Assembly (NCBI GenBank): GCA_022722495.1
Contig: JAIJLI010000015.1
Coordinates: 1 to 19,710 of the forward strand
Direction of reading: 5' to 3'
Length of the DNA: 19,710 bases
Source of the DNA: Dialister sp.
GTDB lineage: Bacteria > Bacillota > Negativicutes > Veillonellales > Dialisteraceae
The notes below the pieces were generated by a model. The model saw only the letters and a program-made list of their open reading frames with translations. It was not told the origin of the DNA and did not search any database. Below are positions 7,731 through 13,602 of this stretch, one piece after another (within the stretch, counting starts at the first letter, position 1; the number at the start of each line of letters is the position of its first letter). The position numbers were made by a program, and so were the translations under genes.

Positions 7731-7751
7731 GGAAAACTCCTTAAAAAAACA

Positions 7752-7788
7752 CAAAAAGAGAAGACGTCCCATGGGACGAGCTTCTCTT
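7752..7788 (-). terminator. T-box terminator 2 (serC-proximal)
   Basis: On the minus strand GAGAAG + CGTCCC pairs with GGGACG + CTTCTC, interrupted by a small internal loop, and ends in TTTTTG. Its CGTCCC arm is also the antiterminator partner of T-box 2, so the two structures exclude each other. Confidence 0.9.
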
Positions 7789-7840
7789 TTCTCGCGGTAC
7801 CACCCAATTTAACCGGTGCATCAGTCAGTATACGGATAAT

Positions 7841-7874
7841 AAAAAACGCCCTCCATCCTCAAAGGGACGAGAGC
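7841..7874 (-). terminator. T-box terminator 1 (upstream)
   Basis: On the minus strand GCTCTC pairs with GAGGGC (one G-U), with inner CC/GG pairs, then G and six T (7841-7846). The CGTCCC at 7864-7869 is shared with antiterminator 1. The stem is weaker than that of terminator 2. Confidence 0.7.
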
Positions 7875-8062
7875 ACCCGCGATACCACCCAAATTGCCTT
7901 CCGGCCATCTTTAGTCTCCTGTAACGGGCAGATCCCGAAAGATTCTTCATCTTTATCTCCGAAGTGGAAAGTCCTTGTCCCATTGGCAGCTCACACCGAC
8001 CGCTGTCTCTCTGAAAAAGATTCAAGCACCCTTCTTCATCATCGCTTGTTTCGTATGATTGG

Positions 8063-8092
8063 ATTATAGACGGAAGAGGGGCAGGTTGTCAA
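8063..8092 (-). promoter_or_regulatory. Promoter of the serine operon
   Basis: Consensus TTGACA (8087-8092) and TATAAT (8063-8068) on the minus strand with an 18-bp spacer. This is a strong constitutive promoter, as expected when control is by leader attenuation. Confidence 0.9.
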
Positions 8093-8164
8093 GAGGGAAA
8101 TATGGGATTCGGAGTCAGCCCCTGGGGCGTGCTGGCCTTTGATTCCGTTTGAAAGCTCGACCCG

Positions 8165-8290
8165 AATGAGGAATTAGGAATGAGGAATTAGGAATGAAGG
8201 TGGCGGCTTCGCCGCAAATATATATGGGGCGATGCCCGAAAGTCGTATTCAAGTCACCAGTCACTCGAGGCCCCTAATCCTAGCTACTCA
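8165..8290. repeat. Heptamer-armed intergenic repeat, copy upstream of larA
   Basis: The left arm is four heptamers, AGGAATT and AGGAATG alternating (8165-8196). The core is GGCGGCTTCGCCGC, AAATATATATGG, GGGCGATGCCCGAA, then AAGTCACCAGTCACT. The right arm at 8270-8290 (CCCCTAATCC...) is degenerate. It sits in the gap between the divergent serine operon and larA. Confidence 0.75.
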
Positions 8291-8400
8291 TCCCTGCTTT
8301 CAAACTTAACCCTTGATTGCGTGCGAAAACTCTGCTCTCGAGTGAGGAGTGTTGGCACGGCGCATCACACCATGGAGAGGACGCGGAATTGATCAGTGAT

Positions 8401-8449
8401 GAGAACAGGTGGCTTCTTCGTAGGTGGGTACCCTGCCAAACCTGTTCTC
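8401..8449. other. Long hairpin in the serC-larA intergenic gap
   Basis: GAGAACAGGT (8401-8410) and ACCTGTTCTC (8440-8449) are perfect complements. The stem continues with GGC/GCC after a one-sided bulge, and the loop contains the palindrome GGGTACCC (8426-8433). No T-tract follows on either strand, so it is not an ordinary terminator. The rest of 8093-8614 holds the repeat copy and the larA promoter; no gene is seen. Confidence 0.5.
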
Positions 8450-8501
8450 CTGCTATCGAATGAACGCATACCATTCCCCATTTTCCATGTCTACTTGATA
8501 T

Positions 8502-8529
8502 TCGATATTTCATCCTAGAACGCTATAAT
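8502..8529 (+). promoter_or_regulatory. Putative larA promoter
   Basis: TATAAT at 8524-8529 is preceded at 16 bp by TCGATA, a weak -35 box. It would give an approximately 80-nt 5' UTR that contains a GGCGGC-GAA-GCCGCT hairpin similar to the repeat core. Confidence 0.45.
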
Positions 8530-8614
8530 GGAAGAAAAGAGCTTGGAGACATCGCCCGCTTTTATAGGGCGGCGAAGCCGCTGCCTTCATTTCTCATGTA
8601 TAAGGAGCCAAACC

Positions 8615-9886
8615 ATGGATTTCAGTATCAAATACTTCAAAGACTACATTTCCTTTCATGTAGATGACAGCCATCCGGTGAAAGAACTCCTCCCTCATTC
8701 TTGCGAAGAGGCAGATATCGAAGAAGAGGAAATCCGCCGGGCACTTGCTCATCCGATTTCCTCGGCGCGCCTCGCTGAGATCGTGAAGGCGGGGGAAAAG
8801 GTCGTTATCATCACGAGCGACGTTACGCGCCCCGTGCCTTCCTGGCTTCTGATCCCCTGTGTCCTGCAAGAGCTGGAAGCTGCGGGCGTCCGCGAGGAAG
8901 ATATCACCGTCGTCTTTGCACTGGGTTCCCATCGCCATCTGACAGAAGAGGAGCGAGAGCGCCTCTTCGGTGAATGGGCGTATCACAAAGTGAAATGCAT
9001 CGACAGCGATCCGGAAGACTGCGTGCATCTGGGCACCTGCAGGAATGGGACCTCCGTCGATATCTTCCGCACGGTTGCCGAAGCCGACCGCCGCATCCTT
9101 CTCGGCAATGTCGAGTACCACTACTTCGCAGGTTATTCCGGTGGCATGAAAGCCATCATGCCGGGCTGCGCTTCGCTTGCCTCGATCCAGTCGAATCACA
9201 GAAATATGATCCGCCCCGGTGCGTATGCGGGGCATCTCGATGGAAATCCTGTGCGCGAGGACATCGAAGAAACGGCAGCGTACTGCCCTGCCGATTTCAT
9301 CGTGAATGTAGTCTTGGACGATCATAAGAAGATCGCCTATGCCGCAGCCGGAGATCCCGTCGCAGCGCATCGTGACGCCTGCCGTTTCTTGGATGGCCTC
9401 TACAGAGTGGATATCAAGAAACCGGCTGACGTCGTCATCGTTTCTACTGGCGGCTATCCGAAGGATATCAATCTCTATCAGGCACAGAAATCCATCGATA
9501 ATGCGAAGCACGCTGTGAAAGAGGGTGGTATCATGATCGTTGCCGCATCCTGCCACGAAGGCTACGGCAGCGCGCCCTTCACCCGCTGGATCGAGAGCTA
9601 TTCGACACCGGAAGAACGCATCGCGGCCATTCACGAGCACTTCGAGCTCGGCGGTCACAAATCGGCGGCGCTCGGTCTTGTGCAGCAGAAATGTACCATC
9701 TATCTTGTGACCGATATGGACGATGCCCTTGTCAGGAAAGCGAATATGGTGCCTTTCCATGACCTCCAGCAGGCTGTCGACCAGGCGCTGAAAAAGAGAG
9801 GAGCGAAGGCGAGCGTTTACGTCATTCCTGTCGGTGGATCGACACTGCCGATGATTACTGTCGATGATTCAGAGAATGAGAAATAG
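8615..9886 (+). CDS. larA: LarA-family nickel-pincer-dependent racemase
   Basis: Encodes 423 aa, the usual LarA length, from the ATG at 8615 with AAGGAG 7 nt upstream; an in-frame extension to 8528 has no RBS. LarA enzymes invert 2-hydroxy acids such as lactate by hydride transfer through a nickel-pincer nucleotide bound to a lysine. The active-site set is visible: H106 in ALGSHRH, H169 in GNVEYHYFAGYSGG, K179 in GGMKAIMPG and H195 in NHRNM. The last three keep a constant five-residue offset from the L. plantarum numbers, which supports the call. TSDVTRPVPS near 67-76 is also typical. No larB, larC or larE cofactor genes lie in this window. LarA homologues differ in substrate, so lactate is not certain. 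Confidence 0.9.
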   Translation: MDFSIKYFKDYISFHVDDSHPVKELLPHSCEEADIEEEEIRRALAHPISSARLAEIVKAGEKVVIITSDVTRPVPSWLLIPCVLQELEAAGVREEDITVVFALGSHRHLTEEERERLFGEWAYHKVKCIDSDPEDCVHLGTCRNGTSVDIFRTVAEADRRILLGNVEYHYFAGYSGGMKAIMPGCASLASIQSNHRNMIRPGAYAGHLDGNPVREDIEETAAYCPADFIVNVVLDDHKKIAYAAAGDPVAAHRDACRFLDGLYRVDIKKPADVVIVSTGGYPKDINLYQAQKSIDNAKHAVKEGGIMIVAASCHEGYGSAPFTRWIESYSTPEERIAAIHEHFELGGHKSAALGLVQQKCTIYLVTDMDDALVRKANMVPFHDLQQAVDQALKKRGAKASVYVIPVGGSTLPMITVDDSENEK

Positions 9887-9928
9887 AAGCGCGGTGCATC
9901 ATAAAAGAGAGGCGCTGCGGGTTTTATA

Positions 9929-9978
9929 CCAATAAAAAACGATCCATGGAGTCATGCGATGGATCGTTTTTTTATTGG
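9929..9978. terminator. Bidirectional terminator between larA and the island
   Basis: CGATCCAT (9940-9947) pairs with ATGGATCG (9959-9966); A-run on one side and T-run on the other extend the match to CCAATA...TATTGG with only one unpaired base. It can end larA on the plus strand and the recombinase remnant on the minus strand. Confidence 0.92.
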
Positions 9979-9991
9979 TGGAGTAGCCCCA

Positions 9992-10523
9992 TTAAAATCC
10001 GAACTCAACGCAGACGATCTCTTCAAGCGAGATCGTCTGCGTCCCATGTTGATAGTTGTAGGTCAAGACCAGTTTATCATCGAACACATACACAGCGTTT
10101 ACGAATGTATCAATCAGGCGTTTCTGAAAATCACGGTTTGCTGGATCGCCATGACGGAACTGCTCAAACCATGCCGTCATCTGTTCGCGGGTCAGCTTTG
10201 GCTTTTGCAGTTCGGCGGTCTGGATATTCGCAAGGATTTCTTCTTTCCGTGCTTCCAGCTCATCAAGCCGCTGTTTAGTGGACGGCGGGCGTGAAAATGC
10301 CCGGCTCGATTGCTTTCAGAATGTTTCCAATGGAGGACTCGGTTTCCGCAAGCTGTGAGTGAAGCGCAGGGGTTGTTATGTCTTCCTGCTCCTGCATAAC
10401 AAGAATTGCATCGATGAGCCTGTTAATCTTCTCTTCATCCATGACGCGCTGCATGGTCAAGCGGACGACAACACGTTCAATCCAGTCCTTGCGGACCGCT
10501 TTCTTATCGCAGTCCTTCTTCAT
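9992..10523 (-). pseudogene. Serine recombinase C-terminal remnant, frameshifted
   Basis: The first piece (10523-10275) reads MKKDCDKKAVRKDWIERVVVRLTMQRVMDEEKI..., and the second (about 10290-9992) reads STKQRLDELEARKEEILANIQTAELQKPKLTREQMTAWFEQF...GTQTISLEE. Together these are the coiled-coil and C-terminal end of large serine (resolvase/invertase-type) recombinases of Firmicute integrative elements. The frame breaks after GIFTPA, consistent with a 4-nt insertion of GCCG. The catalytic N-terminal domain and zinc ribbon are absent, so it cannot be active. The upstream break lies inside the tail of the DUF1016 gene, which it overlaps by 20 bp. It marks the left part of a decayed mobile element. 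Confidence 0.85.
10008..10042. repeat. Perfect 14-bp inverted repeat in the recombinase remnant
   Basis: ACGCAGACGATCTC (10008-10021) and its exact complement (10029-10042) with a 7-nt spacer, coding for the TISLEEIVCVE region of the recombinase tail. There is no T-tract. It could be a chance product of codon choice, an mRNA stability element or an element-end site. Confidence 0.6.
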
Positions 10524-11535
10524 CACCCTCGTTGCCTTCGCCGCTTTCCAACGCAAGCTCTGCCAGTTCACGCAGCTTGTTTTGTAGAAGCGTCTTGTCG
10601 GGAAGACAAAGCCGATAATCTGCAACAAGTGTGGGCGACATACTGCGGCTTAAAGCATATTCGACAACCGCGTCATCCTTGCTGGCGCAAAGAATAACGC
10701 CTACACTTGGATTTTCATTTGGCTTCTTCACATCGCGGTCAAGTGCTTCGAGATAAAAATTGATCTGCCCGATGTGTTCCGGCTTGAATTTTCCGATTTT
10801 CAGTTCAATCGGGACAAGGCAGGAAAGCGCACGGTTATAAAACAGCAAGTCGATGAAGAAATCTGTATTGCCGACCTGAACACGGTACTCCTCACCGATA
10901 AAGGTAAAGTCCCGACCAAATTCAAGTATAAACTGCTTCAGATTTTCGATGATTGATTTACGGAGATTCTTTTCAGAAAATTGCTCCGGCAAGTCCAGAA
11001 ACTCAAGCACATAGGTATCGAGGATGCTTTCACGCACATCATGCGAAACGGATTCAGGCATCGGCTTCTTGGCAGAAATCATTGAACGCTCATAGTACGA
11101 TGTGCCGATCTGACGCTCCAACTCGCGTTTGGAATAATGTTCCTTCGCACAGAGCGCCATGTAAAAATGCCGTTCATCTGCCGTCTTGGAGCCAGACATA
11201 ATAAGCAGATGGTTTGTCCAGCTGATTTGTGTCACCAGTGGTGTCACAAATTCATCGTCCTTGTAAGTCTCGTAGAATTGCTTCATACGATAGAGACCGC
11301 GACGATTGAAACCTTTGATGTTGGGGTTCTCTTGCGCAATGTATGAGGCAACTTCGTCAATGATCTTATCGCCAAAGCTTGATGCAGAACAAAGCTCTGA
11401 CAAATACGCACCGACGCTCCAATACATCTGAATAAGCTCTGCATTGACCGCTTTCATGGCGCGGCTGCGGGCATTATCGATGATATGGATGACCTTGTCA
11501 AACTGTCCCGGATTATGGGTTAATTCATTGCTCAT
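10504..11535 (-). CDS. DUF1016/YhcG-type PDDEXK nuclease
   Basis: Encodes 343 aa. The N-terminal half (DUF1016_N, about residues 10-165) contains IQMYWSVGAYLSEL, FNRRGLYRMKQFYETY and ISWTNHLLIMSGSKTADERHFY. The C-terminal nuclease domain has the PDDEXK pattern at D229 (FFIDLLFYN) and E244-K246 (PIELKIGKF). Members are common in defence islands and often sit beside restriction-modification genes; their precise role is unsettled. AGGAGG precedes the ATG, and the start overlaps the upstream XRE remnant stop by 4 nt (ATGA), indicating translational coupling. The last dozen residues (ESGEGNEGDEEGLR) lie at the junction with the recombinase remnant, so the native C-terminus may have been altered. 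Otherwise intact. Confidence 0.9.
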   Translation of the reverse strand: MSNELTHNPGQFDKVIHIIDNARSRAMKAVNAELIQMYWSVGAYLSELCSASSFGDKIIDEVASYIAQENPNIKGFNRRGLYRMKQFYETYKDDEFVTPLVTQISWTNHLLIMSGSKTADERHFYMALCAKEHYSKRELERQIGTSYYERSMISAKKPMPESVSHDVRESILDTYVLEFLDLPEQFSEKNLRKSIIENLKQFILEFGRDFTFIGEEYRVQVGNTDFFIDLLFYNRALSCLVPIELKIGKFKPEHIGQINFYLEALDRDVKKPNENPSVGVILCASKDDAVVEYALSRSMSPTLVADYRLCLPDKTLLQNKLRELAELALESGEGNEGDEEGLR

Positions 11536-11786
11536 ATCTTCGCCTCCTCAAGCATTTTCAGCATTGCTTCTTTCAGCTTTTCATTCATCGGTGATTCCGG
11601 ATCGAAGCACATCTCAATAAACTTCCTCAGTTCAGGATTATTTGCGTCAACCGGAGGTTTTACCTCATACAACTTGCCATGCGGATCATCACAGCGGGCA
11701 AAGATATAGTCCATTGAAACGTCAAAATAATCCGCATATTTGTGCAAAAGCTCAACGGTCGGCGTTGCCTGACCGTTTTCTGCCGG
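11532..11786 (-). pseudogene. XRE-type regulator remnant lacking its HTH domain
   Basis: The open frame after a TAA at 11787-11789 reads PAENGQATPTVELLHKYADYFDVSMDYIFARCDDP..., the end of a lambda-repressor-like helix-turn-helix domain (normally AYENGRATPTVELL...) plus an intact C-terminal tail. The DNA-binding N-terminus is missing; translation could begin only at a TTG (11747). The tail ends with an RBS-like GAGGAGG that also serves the following DUF1016 gene, and the stop overlaps that gene's ATG. The missing part was replaced by the unrelated 58-aa ORF upstream, which runs into this region in another frame. Confidence 0.75.
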
Positions 11787-11928
11787 TTAAATCGTTAAAG
11801 AAGTCAACAACGAAATAGTATATATCATCACTGTCTGATCTGAAGTTCATTAAATATAATAATGCTTTTGTTTCAGTTTCCGCGCCGGACTTCCGCAATT
11901 TTTCTGATGACTTTACAGTATATGACAT
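11752..11928 (-). CDS. 58-aa chimeric small ORF
   Basis: Reads MSYTVKSSEKLRKSGAETET...DDIYYFVVDFFNDLTG and then GRKRSGNADR-stop. The first 50 residues look like a genuine protein N-terminus, with AAGGTG about 9 nt before the ATG; the last residues are out-of-frame XRE sequence. It therefore appears to be the front end of another gene fused by deletion to the beheaded regulator. It begins 20 bp after the TIGR02391 gene, so it is probably co-transcribed. I do not recognise the family, and the product may be non-functional. Confidence 0.5.
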   Translation of the reverse strand: MSYTVKSSEKLRKSGAETETKALLYLMNFRSDSDDIYYFVVDFFNDLTGRKRSGNADR

Positions 11929-11947
11929 AATTTATTTCACCTTCTTC

Positions 11948-12652
11948 TTAGATTTGCGGCTTGTCCAACACATACATCAGCTGGCTTGCCAGCATAATTT
12001 GCTCTATAGCCTCACGTTTTTCATATTGAAGATTAGCATGAGCCGCAGGGTTGCGATAGGCTGCCATGATTCCTTCAAACAGAGAGTGGATTCCGCGTCG
12101 GTAGTTCCTGCCACTGGTGGTAGTTGTGTCACAGAATTTGAAAGCACCGTTCTCGCTCATAAGTGCGCCAATCACATCACCAATCTTCGCGGGAACTGCT
12201 ACGCCGGTTTTTAACTCCAAAAACTTTTCACGCAGACGAGATTCTACTTCTTTGACCGCCTTTTCTGCTGCGGTTGAGTAGTGACCATCTGCATATAACT
12301 CATGGGAGACATTCGCAATTCGCGGGTGAATATCGGACCAGAACTGGACAACAACGGGTTCTGCTTCGATATGGCGAACAATTACTACCAACTCGCCAAA
12401 TGCCGCAGGATTCAGGAAAATAGCACCCATCTCGTTTTGCTGAAAGAGTATATTTGCAACACAGGGGAGCGTAGTGGCATAAAAAGGATAGTCCGCTTGT
12501 ATTCCTCTCGTAATTGCATTGATCCATTGGTGGACGCGCTGAATTTCCTGAGGTGTGTGGAGAAACTGTATCTGCAAGTTTGCGCTTGTAAAGTCTATCC
12601 ACTTTCGCAGCTCATACAGTTCGTTTTCATACGGCAGTTTCAAAACATGCAC
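11948..12652 (-). CDS. TIGR02391 (Ymh) family protein, HEPN-like
   Basis: Encodes 234 aa. The C-terminal half shows the TIGR02391/Ymh pattern: WSDIHPRIANVSHELYADGHYSTAAEKAVKEVESRLREK (about 105-143), then YRRGIHSLFEGIMAAYRNPAAHAN with R200-N201-x3-H205, a HEPN-type RNxxxH motif. HEPN proteins are often RNases in toxin-antitoxin, abortive-infection and restriction loci, so an RNA-cleaving defence role is plausible but not shown. The N-terminal 100 residues are of unknown type. GGGAGG lies 4 nt before the ATG, and the gene starts 5 bp after the Res remnant stop, as the last gene of the old type III operon. Confidence 0.75.
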   Translation of the reverse strand: MHVLKLPYENELYELRKWIDFTSANLQIQFLHTPQEIQRVHQWINAITRGIQADYPFYATTLPCVANILFQQNEMGAIFLNPAAFGELVVIVRHIEAEPVVVQFWSDIHPRIANVSHELYADGHYSTAAEKAVKEVESRLREKFLELKTGVAVPAKIGDVIGALMSENGAFKFCDTTTTSGRNYRRGIHSLFEGIMAAYRNPAAHANLQYEKREAIEQIMLASQLMYVLDKPQI

Positions 12653-12657
12653 CTCCC

Positions 12658-13602
12658 TTACAGCGCCTTAACCGTGTCGATAAACTGGCTCATGCTCATC
12701 GCACCAGGCAAGAGGTTTTCCTCATTCTCAAATACCATGTAATAGCGGAAATCCTTGCCCACTACTGTGCGCCACGCTTGACCGAGTGCGATTTTCTCCC
12801 TGCTATCATCATTTTTCAGGTGGTCGCCCTTGGTTTCCGCGCAGATGAGCTTGCCGCTTTTGGTCATAATCAGAATATCGGGATAATGCTTGATAAAGCC
12901 ATTGATTGCAAAATCCTGCTTTGCAATATTCCTGTGCCACCAGCGGACATTCGGCAGGGCGGTCAATTCCACAACCAGCTTCTGTTCCAGCTTGTTCATA
13001 TCACCATCCTCTGCTGCATACAGAGAACGGGCATGTATGTCGGTATATGTGGCAGGATGGATAGAGGGACGCAGACGGAAATAGGGCGTGCAGACAATAT
13101 GCTCCGTTTCCAGCCACTTTTCAAAGGTTTCCCGATAGTGGGCTTCCAGCAGCGTTTCGATCTTGTCACGGATCTTCGCCGCATATCCCAGCGGGGCTTT
13201 CTCCATGGCGGCAAGCTGCGCCTTGTCCATATCGTCCACGATGCGGTTTATGTAGGCTTTCAGTTCGGCGGCGTCCACCATGTTCAGCTTGTTAAGCTGA
13301 TTAAACATCATTTCCTTGCATTGACGTACCCGGCTCTCCGGTGGCGGATTGTTGAACTACTCCTTGAAGTACCGCTGCTCGGCGCTCTCCATCTTGAACA
13401 CCTTCGGCAAACCGTCGTTCTGCTCCCGCACGTCGATTTCGCGGATTTCATCGTCTGCGGCTTCAAAGTCAATATCGTATGCCTTGCCCTTGAGGGTAAA
13501 GCCCTATGCCAGCATTTCCTTGTCCAGCACCAGATTATTGCTGCTTTGGTAAATGGCATTAGATGCGTTCTGCATAGATGTTTCGATGGAATCAGAAATC
13601 AT
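12658..13602 (-). pseudogene. Type III restriction enzyme Res subunit, C-terminal remnant with two in-frame TAG codons
   Basis: A single 315-codon frame from the ATG at 13602 reads MISDSIETSMQNASNAIYQSSNNLVLDKEMLA-stop-GFTLKGKAYDIDFEAADDEIREIDVREQ...AEQRYFKE-stop-FNN..., then runs open to 12658. The tail contains a PDDEXK nuclease core: PDILIMTKSGKLICAETKGDH, with D242, E256 and K258. The helicase motor that should precede it (roughly 650 residues in intact Res proteins) is absent. At least the first TAG lies where CAG (Gln) would fit. An internal ATG at 13311 could give a 217-aa fragment with the nuclease domain only. The head overlaps the end of the fused restriction gene. Confidence 0.8.

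Larger units (their letters stand above)
7750..8056 (-). promoter_or_regulatory. T-box leader with one specifier domain and two antiterminator modules, probably serine-responsive
   Basis: The leader runs from about 8056 down to the serC RBS. Stem I has the AGAGAG motif followed by an apical hairpin CAGC...GCTG with GGTGTGAG, the distal stem I signature. On its 3' side TCC-ACTTCGGAG fits the usual specifier layout (codon, A, then CNNNGGAG), giving UCC = serine at 7966-7968. Two T-box cores follow: GGGTGGTATCGCGG at 7877-7890 and GGGTGGTACCGCGA at 7792-7805. Each has its own CGTCCC antiterminator partner (7864-7869 and 7773-7778) and its own terminator. Only about 37 nt separate terminator 1 from T-box 2, too little for another stem I. 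Both bulges read UGGU, pairing best with A73 and only by wobble with the usual G73 of tRNA-Ser. Confidence 0.88.

Noticed and set aside
7825..8025. 66-aa frame in the serine leader
   Set aside because: Lies inside the T-box structure; no usable RBS and the RNA motifs explain the conservation.
8280..8513. 77-aa minus-strand frame upstream of larA
   Set aside because: Runs through the repeat and the hairpin; no RBS and low-complexity composition.
8594..9760. 388-codon minus-strand frame
   Set aside because: Mirror of larA, which has its active-site residues and a good RBS on the plus strand.
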